A stretch of 64,000 nt of DNA from Acidobacteriota bacterium (GTDB taxonomy: Bacteria > Acidobacteriota > Blastocatellia > RBC074). The notes below the pieces were generated by a model. It was not told where the DNA came from. It saw only the letters and a list, made by a program, of their open reading frames with translations, and searched no databases. Shown piece after piece: positions 18,793-27,501 of this stretch (the stretch's first letter is position 1; every line of letters begins with the position of its first letter). Made by a program: the position numbers and the translations under genes. The stretch is from the NCBI GenBank assembly GCA_018269055.1, contig JAFDVI010000004.1:186001-250000 (forward strand), given 5' to 3'.

Positions 18793-19434
18793 ATGTTGAC
18801 CAAAAGAATTCTACTGACCATTGCAACCACCGTGTTTTTCGCCGTTTCGTTCACCACGGCGCTGGCGCAAACCAGCGGCGCGGTGGAACTCAAACAGCGC
18901 ATCGCCGAACGAATCGCTTCCGGCGAACGCATGCCAGTCGTGGAAAGATTCGACTTAGAAACTCCGCCTCAAATGTTGATCGCCGCGTCATTGCAAGGTG
19001 GATTGACGGACATTCTCACACGGCAAAAGAACGCGCTGGTGGGATGCTGGGAACTGACATTGACTTTCAGCGATGGTTCACGCGCGACTTCGACCTTGAG
19101 CGTGTTTCCCGGTCGCACGGATGGCGAAGGAACGATTCTTCACGCCGCCGAAGCTTCGCTGCTTCTGCCCAATCCGACAACGCCTGAACAGGGCGCTTGG
19201 CAGCACAACGGCGGATTGCAATTCGTCGCCTCTTACAGCGGTTATGCCGTGGACGAAAAGTTCCAGGCCCCATTCGGAAAAATCGGGTTTCGCCAGCTCA
19301 TCACGCTGAATTCGGATCAGGAAAGTTTCACTGGCAAAGGCAAATTTGAAGTGATTGAAGGCGCGACGGGAATGGTCGTGTTTTCCGACACGGTTCAGGT
19401 CACGGGCAAACGCATGCGCGCCGTTGCTCCCTAA
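18793..19434 (+). CDS. Small secreted protein of unknown function
   Basis: A 213-residue protein with a clear signal peptide (ILLTIATTVFFAVSFTTALAQ, cleavage near residue 25). The mature part has a GCWELTLTFSDGSRATSTLSV segment and beta-rich repeats reminiscent of lipocalin-like folds, but I do not recognise a family. A GGAGG site precedes the start. It is the only plus-strand gene between two sigma/kinase modules and has its own terminator, so it is a candidate target of those sigma factors; this is inference. Confidence 0.75.
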   Translation: MLTKRILLTIATTVFFAVSFTTALAQTSGAVELKQRIAERIASGERMPVVERFDLETPPQMLIAASLQGGLTDILTRQKNALVGCWELTLTFSDGSRATSTLSVFPGRTDGEGTILHAAEASLLLPNPTTPEQGAWQHNGGLQFVASYSGYAVDEKFQAPFGKIGFRQLITLNSDQESFTGKGKFEVIEGATGMVVFSDTVQVTGKRMRAVAP

Positions 19435-19455
19435 ATGCAGGGAAAATTTGCTTTT

Positions 19456-19491
19456 GAGGTAGAAACGCAAAATTTAGCGTTTCTACCTTTT
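19456..19491 (+). terminator. Rho-independent terminator after the small secreted protein
   Basis: The perfect stem GGTAGAAACGC/GCGTTTCTACC (19458-19468 and 19477-19487) with an 8-nt A/T loop is followed by TTTT, just past the stop at 19434. Confidence 0.88.
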
Positions 19492-20627
19492 CAACAATTG
19501 TCGCCAGGAAATCGCGACAGCCAGGCTTTGGCGTCTAGTTCCTGCTTTAAGGCTTTCAGGTCATTCAGCAAGTCGGCGGCATTTTGGTACCGCTGGTCGC
19601 GATTTTTTTGCAGAGCTTGATTGACGATTTGTTCCAGTCGGAGCGGCGTCGTCGGCGCAAGTTTGGACAACGGAACGTGTTTGCGGTGAGCGATTGACGC
19701 CATCACATCAATGATTTCTTCTCCGCTGAAAGGCGCATCTCCGGTCACCATTTCGTACAGCACAACGCCCAGACTGAAAATGTCCGTTCGATGATCCACC
19801 TCCAACCCACGCGTTTGTTCCGGCGACATGTATTGCGCCGTTCCCACTACCATTCCGGGCATGGTGTTCGCGTCAACAAAGGTGGTGGCCGTCGAATTTG
19901 TCAGAATCGCACGCGGCTCAGTCATCTTGGCCAAACCGAAATCCAAGACCTTCACCACTCCATCAGGTCGCACCATGATATTTTCCGGTTTGATGTCGCG
20001 GTGACGCACTCCCGCCGCATGCGCTGCCGAAAGCGCTCCGGCAATCTGAATGGCAATGTCCAGGGCGTCGGTGACTTGCAATTCCCGGCTGGTCATCAAT
20101 TTTCGCAACGTCTGACCTTCGACAAATTCCGTGGCCAGAAAGTGAACAGAATCCACAACGCCGATTTCGTAAATGGTGATGATGTTCGGATGGTTGGTGG
20201 CACTGGCGGCCTGGGCTTCCATTTTGAAGCGACGCAATCGCTCTTTTTGGTTGGCGATTTCCGCGGGCAACAGCTTCAGGGCCACCTTGCGCCGTAACCG
20301 ACTGTCTTCGGCCAGGTAAACTTCGCCCATTCCGCCTTTGCCGAGTTTGTAGAGAATCTGGTACGGACCGATTGCCTGTTGTTTCAGTTGCTCAGTCCTG
20401 CCGGGAGCTCGGCCACACGTTTTCGCCCATTCCGCAGCCAAATCCGCGGCGGGAGTTTCCAGCAAGCCATCGCTTTTTCCCTGAGCCGCCAATAACGATT
20501 CCACCTCGCCGCGGAGCGCCGCATCCGCTCCGCAAGCCATTCCCAAAAACAATCCGCGTTCCTGCAGCGGCCGCTCAAGCGCCTGATGAAACAAGGTTTC
20601 GATTTGTCGCCAACGATCATTCTGCAT
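19491..20627 (-). CDS. Cytosolic Ser/Thr protein kinase, module 2
   Basis: A 378-residue protein with the N-terminal helical region typical of these kinases (RWRQIETLFHQALERPLQER, EVESLLAA) and a full kinase domain at 88-360 (GKGGMGEV, Lys118, HRD 209-211, DFG 229-231, SPE 268-270). It ends about 15 residues after the kinase domain, with no membrane helix or TPR/WD40 region, so it is much shorter than most relatives. A real C-terminal loss is possible but no remnant is visible. The upstream partner is the sigma factor at 20684-21250. Confidence 0.88.
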   Translation of the reverse strand: MQNDRWRQIETLFHQALERPLQERGLFLGMACGADAALRGEVESLLAAQGKSDGLLETPAADLAAEWAKTCGRAPGRTEQLKQQAIGPYQILYKLGKGGMGEVYLAEDSRLRRKVALKLLPAEIANQKERLRRFKMEAQAASATNHPNIITIYEIGVVDSVHFLATEFVEGQTLRKLMTSRELQVTDALDIAIQIAGALSAAHAAGVRHRDIKPENIMVRPDGVVKVLDFGLAKMTEPRAILTNSTATTFVDANTMPGMVVGTAQYMSPEQTRGLEVDHRTDIFSLGVVLYEMVTGDAPFSGEEIIDVMASIAHRKHVPLSKLAPTTPLRLEQIVNQALQKNRDQRYQNAADLLNDLKALKQELDAKAWLSRFPGDNC

Positions 20628-20644
20628 AAGTTCACAGTTCGCGG

Positions 20645-20683
20645 TTCACGGTTCGCAGCAAACAAGTTGCTGCGAACCGTGAA
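20645..20683. repeat. 17-bp perfect hairpin between sigma factor and kinase
   Basis: Arms 20645-20661 and 20667-20683 are perfect inverted copies around a 5-nt loop (ACAAG). The hairpin starts at the base after the sigma-factor stop and ends 18 nt before the kinase ATG. No T tract follows in the direction of transcription, so it may be an mRNA-stability or processing element rather than a terminator. The adjacent GTTCGCGGTTC/ACGGTTCGC units look like a degenerate dispersed repeat. Confidence 0.75.
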
Positions 20684-21250
20684 TTATTTTTCGATTTCCC
20701 GTTGCAGCCAGGCTTTGGCCAGCGTCCAGTCGCGCATCACCGTGCCGGGCGATACGCCCAACACTTCGGCGGTTTCTTCGATGCTCAGGCCGCCGAAAAA
20801 CCGAAGCTCGACCATGCTGCTTTTGCGTTCGTCGAATTGGGCCAGAGCTTTGAGCGCATCATCCAGCGCTACCACATCCGCCGCGCGTTCGTCGGAAACC
20901 ACCAGCGCTTCGTCCAATTCCACTTGCTGCGCGCCGCCACCGCGTTTGGCCATGTGGCGGCTGCGCGCGTAATCCACCAGAACCCGGCGCATCTGCGTCG
21001 CCGCAACGGCAAAAAAGTGCGCGCGGTTCTGCCATTGCGCGTCTTTTTGGTCTACTAATCGCAAGTATGCTTCGTGAACCAGCGCGGTCGTTTGCAGCGT
21101 GTGCCCGGTTCGTTCCCGGCCCAGATAACGCCCGGCCAGTTTATGCAATTCCTGATACACCAGTGGCAACAATTCATCTCGCGCAGATTCGTCGCCCTTG
21201 TTCCAGGCTTCCAACAACTGCGTCACATTTTTCCCGGAGGTCGTTTCCAT
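20684..21250 (-). CDS. ECF RNA polymerase sigma factor (TIGR02999 type), module 2
   Basis: A 188-residue paralogue of the module-1 sigma factor, sharing region 2 (HFFAVAATQMRRVLVDYAR) and region 4 (VELRFFGGLSIEETAEVLG, SPGTVMRDWTLAKAWLQRE). The start MGTS-like METTSGKNVTQLLEAW fits the family. It is followed by a hairpin and then the cytosolic kinase. The near-identical layout of the two modules suggests duplication of a sigma-kinase unit. Confidence 0.92.
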   Translation of the reverse strand: METTSGKNVTQLLEAWNKGDESARDELLPLVYQELHKLAGRYLGRERTGHTLQTTALVHEAYLRLVDQKDAQWQNRAHFFAVAATQMRRVLVDYARSRHMAKRGGGAQQVELDEALVVSDERAADVVALDDALKALAQFDERKSSMVELRFFGGLSIEETAEVLGVSPGTVMRDWTLAKAWLQREIEK

Positions 21251-21602
21251 AGTTTTCCGAATTTGCCTCTTGAGATTCGGCGCGGATTATACACCCTCAA
21301 AAATTTTTCTCCGGCGTTAGAGGTTTGCTGCGTTTATTTCGCGTAAATAGGTGACGACGAACACGTCATTCGGCTTTATCAAATAATGGCGACTGGTTCG
21401 CGTTCGCCGCTAAATGAGTTCGGCGCAAGAGCAGTAGGCGATAACGACCGGGCGTCGGTGGGTAACGGGGGAAATCCGCCGACACGTTATCACTCACGGC
21501 CGCTGCGCCGTTACGAGTAGGGCAACCTGCCAAGGTTGCCCTGTTCTCATCAAAAGACGATATTCCAGCCAACAAGGCAACCTTGGCAGGTTGCCTTACT
21601 TT
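21251..21602. other. Repeat-bearing intergenic region
   Basis: About 350 nt without a gene. The sigma-factor promoter should lie near 21251-21320, where sequence is AT-rich, but no boxes are certain. A GCGATAACGACCGGGCG stretch at about 21437 resembles GCGATAACTACCGGGCG at about 1085, a minor dispersed repeat. A long inverted repeat occupies 21517-21599. Confidence 0.5.
21517..21599. repeat. 29-bp imperfect inverted repeat (palindromic element)
   Basis: Arms 21517-21545 and 21571-21599 match at 27 of 29 positions in inverted orientation; the core GGCAACCT..AGGTTGCC is itself palindromic. It ends four bases before the stop of the following minus-strand hydrolase gene. It could act as a terminator for that gene, but no T tract is present. 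Confidence 0.8.
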
Positions 21603-22457
21603 TTACCTCAGCCAGTTCAAATATTCCGGCAACGAATGCAGTTGATCCACGTGATCCGGCGCTGTGTTTCCCGCAAAACCAATCAGCCAGAACTTTCCCG
21701 CCTTTACTTCACTCAACTGTTGCGTATGCATCGGCCCCCACTTCACGACCGCAGTTCGTTTCAATCCCAACTGAGCCAGCAACCAATCCGCTGTTTCGGT
21801 CGTGCTGGCATACGTGCCGGGAAAAATTTCCGAATGCGTGATGATCATTCGCTTTCGAGCGGCGACCGCATCGCGCGCGAACTTCAAGAAAATGTCCAAA
21901 TCTCCCGCTTCCAATTCCGATTCCAGAGACGGACTGGTTCCCGGCTTTCCGCCGACATATCCCGCGTGCATTCCGTCAATCAGCAACACACGATCCACGC
22001 GCGCGTAATGTTCCGGCACTTTCAAAATCGCCCGCACCGCTCCGTATCCCGCGCTCCACGAAGTCAAACTGATCGGCGAAAACTTCACGCCGGCTTTTGT
22101 TTCCGCCTCGGCAAGCAAGCGCGTGAACAATTGCGGATCGGCAAAGGGCCGGGCATAAACTCCCGAACCGGCTCCGAGTTGAATGGAAATGACGGCCGTT
22201 TTGCCGACGTTCGCCGCCGCAATTTCCGGCAGCCAGGCTCCTCCGTGAAAATGAATGAACAGCGGCACAGGCGATTTGAGCTTGAGCTTCGCGGGTAAAA
22301 ACAGTGTGCCGAGTTCCAGCGCTTCGCGCCGCCCTGCGGGCGTTTCCTGTTTCAAGCGCGGATGCGCGCGCGTATGTTCGACCATTGGCGAAGGATTTTG
22401 CGATTGCTGGGAAAACGATGGAACTGCCAGCAATAGAATGAAGATTATTTGGCGCAT
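21603..22457 (-). CDS. Secreted alpha/beta-hydrolase-like protein
   Basis: A 284-residue protein. I start at the ATG at 22457 (MRQIIFILLLAVPSFSQQ), which gives a signal peptide; the longer frame reads into a hairpin array. The domain has an HFHGGAW oxyanion-hole motif, a nucleophile elbow TSWSAGYGAVRA (Ser in WSAGY), LLIDGMHAGYVGG and a C-terminal GPMHTQQL with a candidate catalytic His. It resembles esterase/feruloyl-esterase-like hydrolases, but the substrate is unknown. Confidence 0.78.
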   Translation of the reverse strand: MRQIIFILLLAVPSFSQQSQNPSPMVEHTRAHPRLKQETPAGRREALELGTLFLPAKLKLKSPVPLFIHFHGGAWLPEIAAANVGKTAVISIQLGAGSGVYARPFADPQLFTRLLAEAETKAGVKFSPISLTSWSAGYGAVRAILKVPEHYARVDRVLLIDGMHAGYVGGKPGTSPSLESELEAGDLDIFLKFARDAVAARKRMIITHSEIFPGTYASTTETADWLLAQLGLKRTAVVKWGPMHTQQLSEVKAGKFWLIGFAGNTAPDHVDQLHSLPEYLNWLR

Positions 22458-22474
22458 GTATTTGTAATTGTTCA

Positions 22475-22658
22475 GCCCCAAGGGGGCGAAATGCAGTAGC
22501 CCGGTGCCGACGCGCCGGGTAAGAAATGGGAAGGCCTCAAAAGCCCTGAAAGGGCGAATATGTAGCCTTGTAATTTCGCCCCGTTGGGGCTTATGCAATC
22601 TTTTGATTTGCGTTCCCAGTGCGTCGCACTGGGCTGTCATATCCCGCCCCGTTGGGGC
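22475..22658. repeat. Array of six REP-like hairpins
   Basis: Six short palindromes in 184 nt: GCCCCAAGGGGGC (22475), CCCGGTGC..GCGCCGGG (22500), GCCCTGAAAGGGC (22543), GCCCCGTTGGGGC (22578 and again 22646) and CCCAGTGC.GTC.GCACTGGG (22615). This GCCCCGTTGGGGC/CCCAGTGC composite resembles repeats I recall from several environmental phyla. It fills the gap between the divergent hydrolase genes. Confidence 0.8.
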
Positions 22659-22741
22659 TGAGCAGCTACTATATTTTTTCACCTGGCTTTACTGCGTTGA
22701 AACTGCCGGGCTAGCATAGCAGCGAAGGAGGATTCCCCGAA

Positions 22742-23629
22742 TTGAAAACTGTTGATGAACCGATTTCGCATTTCTTTTACTCGCATCGCCTGAAATTGCA
22801 ACTCTGGGATTGGGGCACGGCGGGCAAACCAACGATGATTCTGGTCCACGGCGGATTGGATCACGCGCGAAACTGGGATTGGGTGGCGCGCGAACTATGC
22901 GGCGATTTTCACGTTTACGCGCACGATCTGCGCGGCCACGGCAACAGCCAGCAGGCGCATGGCGCGCTATACACTGTTGCTGAACACGTGCTGGATTTAT
23001 CGGCGCTGGTGGATGTCATCACGACCAACGACAAATCATCCGAACCGATTTACCTGATTGGCCACAGTTTGGGCGGAGTCATTTCGACGCTTTACACAGG
23101 GATTTTTCCGGAGAAAGTCAAAAAGCTGGTTTCGATTGAAGGTCTTGGACCGCCGCCCACGCACAGAGTTTACGATCCGGCGCCCAAACGCATGCGCCGA
23201 TGGATTGACGAAATCCGCCAGATCGAAAAACGCGAACCGCGCAGCTATCCCGACCTCGAATCCGCCGTGAATCGCATGAAAGAAGCCAACCCGCACCTTT
23301 CCGACGAAGTCGCGCGCCATTTGACGTTGCACGGCACAAACTGGAACTCAGACGGTTCGCTCAGTTGGAAGTTCGACAACTTCGCACGACCCTTTCCGCC
23401 CTTTGGCTACAGTCTGTCTGATATTCAGTCCGTGTACAGCCAAATTACTTGCCCAGTTTTATTATTTTGGGGAATGGAAAGCTGGGCGCCCGACCCGGAA
23501 AAAGACGAGCGAGCCAAACCGATCAAAACCCATCGGCTGGTGAAAGTGGCGAACGCAGGTCACTGGGTTCACCACGATCAACTGGAACTGTTTTTGAGGG
23601 AAACGAAGAAATTTCTGGCTGAAGACTAA
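22742..23629 (+). CDS. Alpha/beta hydrolase
   Basis: A 295-residue cytosolic hydrolase of the epoxide-hydrolase/lipase-like type: oxyanion motif VHGGLDHARNW, AHDLRGHGNSQQ, nucleophile elbow GHSLGG, acid in the strand FWGMESWAPDPE, and catalytic His in VANAGHWVHHDQ. No ATG is available upstream; the likely start is a TTG 10 nt after an AAGGAGG site. A convergent terminator-like hairpin follows. The substrate is unknown. Confidence 0.88.
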   Translation: MKTVDEPISHFFYSHRLKLQLWDWGTAGKPTMILVHGGLDHARNWDWVARELCGDFHVYAHDLRGHGNSQQAHGALYTVAEHVLDLSALVDVITTNDKSSEPIYLIGHSLGGVISTLYTGIFPEKVKKLVSIEGLGPPPTHRVYDPAPKRMRRWIDEIRQIEKREPRSYPDLESAVNRMKEANPHLSDEVARHLTLHGTNWNSDGSLSWKFDNFARPFPPFGYSLSDIQSVYSQITCPVLLFWGMESWAPDPEKDERAKPIKTHRLVKVANAGHWVHHDQLELFLRETKKFLAED

Positions 23630-23673
23630 CCAGACCGTTAAACTTTTGATAGAAACTGGCGGAAACCCCAGAA

Positions 23674-23718
23674 AGGCAATAGTAAAACGGCGCATCGCTT
23701 GCCGTTTCACTATTGCCT
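23674..23718. terminator. Terminator-like hairpin between convergent genes
   Basis: Arms 23674-23691 and 23701-23718 pair over 18 nt with one mismatch around a 9-nt loop. On the minus strand a short TTT follows the stem. It lies between the converging alpha/beta hydrolase and the AT-rich secreted-protein gene. Confidence 0.65.
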
Positions 23719-23734
23719 TCATTCGAATGCCTAA

Positions 23735-25021
23735 CTAATTCACATTTATTGTGCCCCCCGTCACGCTTTTAGGCGATCCTAAAACTGACAGAAAAAGCCC
23801 TGATTCAAAAACACAATAGGGTTTGAATGTTCCAGTAGAAGAGCCTCCCCAACTATATGTAAGCACAACGTTGCCAGAACAGCAAGAAGGAGTTTGTACA
23901 GTACTAGGACTTACAGTAACAGTGCCACTGGCACCACAAGTTATTCCAGAAACCTCGGCGCAACCTGGAGTATACCTAAAAGTTTTACCTGCTGCTGAGG
24001 CAGTATACGAATAATTTATGGTTACTGTCGAGGTTTGGTTTGTGCTGGTAATGTTATTATTACTTATATTAACTGATCCAACTTCAATATAATCACCTAC
24101 AGTTGCCTCACTATAATTATTGCCTGCGGGAAAACTTTGAGATGCGATTGGGCAATATCCTCCCACATCAACAAAGGTCTGGATAAGTCCCGTACGATCA
24201 CCTCCCCAGAGACTAAGATAAGGATTAGTCTGATTGTCCATGGTGAAGCTCAAGGTATACTGATGACCACAGTTATCATAGGGAGCGGAATAGTAATTGT
24301 TGCAATATACCATACCATCGGAATAATCAACCCAAGTGTCAGTGTAAATATATACATAAGTGTCACATCCAAAAGCTTGTGCAGAAACAGAAAAGAATTT
24401 TGAAAAGTAACTCCCCAGCTTACTGATTTTTTTAGGTAATTCAGGAGCAAATCCTTTTGTTTTTCTTTTCAATTCACTCGCAATCAGTCTGTTAAATTTT
24501 TCAGCTTGATTATTGGCATTCAATCTAGTTTTTAAAGGAGAGAGGACTGAGTTAGCAATAATCGTTTCTTTTTGCTTCTGTAACTCGCGTAACTGTATTT
24601 TTACATCTGCACCAGGATTAGGCCAGTATTGCATCTTAACACTTTCAACCTGAGCATCCAATGGATCAATCAACCGCTTATACTCATGAGCAAAATAAGT
24701 TATAGCTGCTATTTCGCCATCATTGAAGCCGGCTTTTGTTAAGAAAGACCGTTTTCTTTGCTCTAAATACTTATCGTTTGAATTGGCTGAACTTAGAAAC
24801 TTAAACAGAATTTCTTGCGCATCAACATCAGGAATAAGAGATGGGTCTTTTGATCCATCTACGGTAGGCAAATATTGTGTTCCTTGAGAATGTGTTTGAT
24901 TGTGATTGATATGCTTATCGTTGATATTATTTTCAGAGAAAGCAAATTTACCAGTTACAACAACGGTAACAATAAGAATTATCACCAATACAATACTAAA
25001 CAAGGTAGCTAGTCTTTTCAT
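23735..25021 (-). CDS. AT-rich secreted or membrane-anchored protein, unrecognised
   Basis: A 428-residue protein starting at an ATG with an AGGAGA site (25021; 12 residues shorter than the longest frame). Residues 8-28 are a strong hydrophobic export or anchor segment (FSIVLVIILIVTVVVTGKFAF). About 60-200 is charged and helical (EQRKRSFLTKAGFNDGEIAA, QLRELQKQKETII); the C-terminal half is rich in Tyr, Asn, Ser, Thr and Cys, consistent with an extracellular beta-structured region. GC is clearly lower than in the neighbours, by eye about 35-40%. No family recognised; codon use and composition suggest recent acquisition. Confidence 0.75.
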   Translation of the reverse strand: MKRLATLFSIVLVIILIVTVVVTGKFAFSENNINDKHINHNQTHSQGTQYLPTVDGSKDPSLIPDVDAQEILFKFLSSANSNDKYLEQRKRSFLTKAGFNDGEIAAITYFAHEYKRLIDPLDAQVESVKMQYWPNPGADVKIQLRELQKQKETIIANSVLSPLKTRLNANNQAEKFNRLIASELKRKTKGFAPELPKKISKLGSYFSKFFSVSAQAFGCDTYVYIYTDTWVDYSDGMVYCNNYYSAPYDNCGHQYTLSFTMDNQTNPYLSLWGGDRTGLIQTFVDVGGYCPIASQSFPAGNNYSEATVGDYIEVGSVNISNNNITSTNQTSTVTINYSYTASAAGKTFRYTPGCAEVSGITCGASGTVTVSPSTVQTPSCCSGNVVLTYSWGGSSTGTFKPYCVFESGLFLSVLGSPKSVTGGTINVN

Positions 25022-25252
25022 AATTCTCCTAAATTGTGTTTGTATATCGGCAAACATTATTTGCCGACTAAAAGAACTGAAAAGTTGTAGGGGTGTATTT
25101 TTTTTGCCTGGATTTTGCTTGTACGCCTCGTTCCCAGGAGTGTCAATAAAATTTTTAACACCTATTCGCAGTATGGAGAAATGCGCTTGGCTTGTTGCGA
25201 GGAAATCATTTTGTTCGTCCTGGATGAAGCTCTATCTCTGTATGTCGCAACG

Positions 25253-26419
25253 TTAAGGATCTTGCCGCTTTCGCATCTCGATCAATTCAATGCTGCCGCG
25301 CGTCGTCAGTTGGTAATAATCGCTGATTTCACCGGACTCAAATCCTTTGATCAAATTTTCGATGCTCTGCAACAACTGGACGCTGAAGTGATTGTCCACA
25401 GTTTGCGGATGGACGTTGGTGTAGTATGCGTAATTGAAATAGCTGCGAATCAGCAGGCTTCGGTCGTCAATCGGCAGCGATTTCAGGTTTTCGACAAACC
25501 GTCCCATCGTATCCTGTCGGAACAAGTAAAACTCCACATTGGAAACATAAAAGGCCGAGACTTTTTCGTTGATCTCTTTCAGGTAATCACCGATGGATTT
25601 CAGCGCCCGAATACCGGAAATGTCGCCTGTTGCCGGAATGATCCGGTTTTGGTCGTGCATGGTTTTGATCACCTGAAACGTCGCTTCGGTGGCCAGATAG
25701 TTGCGCTGTCTGCCTTTGAGGTCTTTTTCCAGCAGGATGTCGCGGTAGGCGGGAAAGAATCTGCCGGTCGGACGGTCGCGGATGGTGTACCGGACTTCCA
25801 GGCAATCGGTGTAAAACGCCTGGTAAATTTCGTCAATTGTTTCCCAGTCGCGCGGGTTCAACGGCAATCCAAAGCTGTCAATTTTCTTGTGCAACTCGGC
25901 TTTGATTTTATCGGCCAGTTTTTGATCCAGCGGCGTGCGGTCGAAATAATCCACCAGATCGCGAATCTGGCGGTCGTTCCATTTCTTGTAATCTTTGGGC
26001 AGCGGACGGGCAAACAGGTTCGACATATATTCGATGCGGCTGCGCGACATCATAAACAATGCCTTGAACATCAGGTGCTGCAACAGCGCGTCGCGGCGAA
26101 TGTCCAGCATGATGGCCAGTTTCGGTTTGATCTGCGCAATGTAGGTGAAGTTCTGATCCGGCCCAACGCCCAGATACACGCCGCCAGTAATGTTCATGTC
26201 TTCCAGCGTCCCCAAAACGTGCTGATAAGACAGTTCGTTTGAAATCAGGTTGTCCGAACCGAAATACCCCGCTCTTTCCGACAGTCGCGAAACCAGTTGC
26301 GCAAAATCTTCGCGGCGGTCGCCGAGGGCGACTTTCTGCTGCGCCAGCGCGGGAGCGGCCATCAGCCAAAGAGCGATGAACAACAAAACGGTTCGGAACG
26401 ACTGGCGGAAATACTTCAT
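25253..26419 (-). CDS. Exported LIC_10091-like conserved protein
   Basis: A 388-residue protein with a signal peptide ([17 protein letters not shown]). The segment [20 protein letters not shown] with [20 protein letters not shown] matches what I recall of the LIC_10091 family, and [20 protein letters not shown] and [13 protein letters not shown] fit the same family's later motifs. The family's function is unknown; its fold has been compared with SAM-dependent methyltransferases. An AGGAG site 8 nt before the ATG supports the start. Its recognition is from memory of the motif pattern. Confidence 0.7.
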   Translation of the reverse strand: MKYFRQSFRTVLLFIALWLMAAPALAQQKVALGDRREDFAQLVSRLSERAGYFGSDNLISNELSYQHVLGTLEDMNITGGVYLGVGPDQNFTYIAQIKPKLAIMLDIRRDALLQHLMFKALFMMSRSRIEYMSNLFARPLPKDYKKWNDRQIRDLVDYFDRTPLDQKLADKIKAELHKKIDSFGLPLNPRDWETIDEIYQAFYTDCLEVRYTIRDRPTGRFFPAYRDILLEKDLKGRQRNYLATEATFQVIKTMHDQNRIIPATGDISGIRALKSIGDYLKEINEKVSAFYVSNVEFYLFRQDTMGRFVENLKSLPIDDRSLLIRSYFNYAYYTNVHPQTVDNHFSVQLLQSIENLIKGFESGEISDYYQLTTRGSIELIEMRKRQDP

Positions 26420-26536
26420 CTGTCTTACTCCTAAAAATGAAATTGCGGTTGGGATTCGAAGCTTCGGAATCGAACTTCAAGGGATCACGTCGCCACTAAA
26501 CCATAGTTTTTTCGGAAAACAAAGGCGTTTCGCGCT

Positions 26537-27460
26537 TTACGGGGTTTCCGACAAAACTGTCTCGATGCGACGGGAAAGTTCGGCTTCGGATAGTCGCGTC
26601 GGAGAATAAAATCGCACAATGCCTTTTCGATCTATCAGCGCGAAAGTTGGCGTGGCTGAAACTCCGTACCGGATCATCGCTTCCGTATCAATCACCACCG
26701 AAACGCTTTCCAGTCCGGGGTAATTTTCTTTCCAGACCTTCTCGATTTGCTGTTTTTCCTCCGCAGGCGTAGCCGTTTTGTTTTGCGCGCCCGTGCCGTA
26801 ATACCGCGTCGGAGCCATCACGACCAATCCTTGCGCGCGATATTTTTCTGTCACGCGAGCCAGCGTCGTGGCTTGCGCGCGGCAATCGCCGCACCAATGC
26901 GCCCACAGAAACAGCAAAACCGGTTTGCCTTTTAGCGCAACAAGCGAAGACGGTTTTGCGCCGATAAAATCGTCCAGATTGAGTTCCGACGCAGGTTGCC
27001 CTTCCAGCGAAAGCATGTTGATGGTTCTGCGAATGCGCGAACGGAGGCTGATGTTTTTGGCGCGCGCAAACTCAGATTCCAGAAAGTTGAGCGCGGAACC
27101 ACAGCCATCCCGCCTCGCCCGCAATCTCCCTTCGACTTCGATGGCAGCGCCGAGCGGCGCCAGCCATTCCTCTTTTTCCTCGCGGATTTCGCGGCGCAAT
27201 TCGGCGACGTAGGCGGCTGCGGCATCCGGCTGATTAAGCATTTCAGCGCCGCGCGCCAACCATCCCAATGCATCCAGGTATTCGGCATCCACACCGTGCT
27301 CTCGTTTGTAATCTTCAGCGGCTTGCGCGCCGCTGTTGAGATCGCCTGCGGAAAGTTTGTTTCGGACGACTCGCACAAGTTCGCCCGCCGCGTGCGTAGT
27401 CAATACAAACACTGCCAATGTGAGGAAGGATGCGAGAATGTTACGTTGTTTCAATTGCAC
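26537..27460 (-). CDS. Thioredoxin/TlpA-like exported protein
   Basis: A 307-residue protein with an export signal (ILASFLTLAVFVLTTHAAG). The first half is helical (TPR-like helices), and the C-terminal half is a thioredoxin fold with WAHWCGDC as the active-site CxxC, a VVMAPTRYYGTG loop and the cis-Pro motif VSATPTFALIDRKG. It probably acts in the periplasm as a thiol reductase or oxidoreductase. The start is a GTG at 27460 or a TTG at 27454; the latter is better spaced from the GGAG site. Confidence 0.82.
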   Translation of the reverse strand: MQLKQRNILASFLTLAVFVLTTHAAGELVRVVRNKLSAGDLNSGAQAAEDYKREHGVDAEYLDALGWLARGAEMLNQPDAAAAYVAELRREIREEKEEWLAPLGAAIEVEGRLRARRDGCGSALNFLESEFARAKNISLRSRIRRTINMLSLEGQPASELNLDDFIGAKPSSLVALKGKPVLLFLWAHWCGDCRAQATTLARVTEKYRAQGLVVMAPTRYYGTGAQNKTATPAEEKQQIEKVWKENYPGLESVSVVIDTEAMIRYGVSATPTFALIDRKGIVRFYSPTRLSEAELSRRIETVLSETP

Positions 27461-27501
27461 GTCTCCTGCTTTCTTTTACGGTCAGCGCCAGTTTGCGATT
27501 T

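Noticed and set aside
20645-20683. Terminator between the module-2 sigma factor and kinase genes
   Set aside because: The hairpin has no T tract in the direction of transcription; treating it as an ordinary terminator would isolate the kinase without a visible promoter.
25115-26242. A 375-codon plus-strand frame opposite the LIC_10091-like gene
   Set aside because: The minus-strand protein has a signal peptide, a ribosome site and a recognisable family pattern; the plus-strand frame has none of these.
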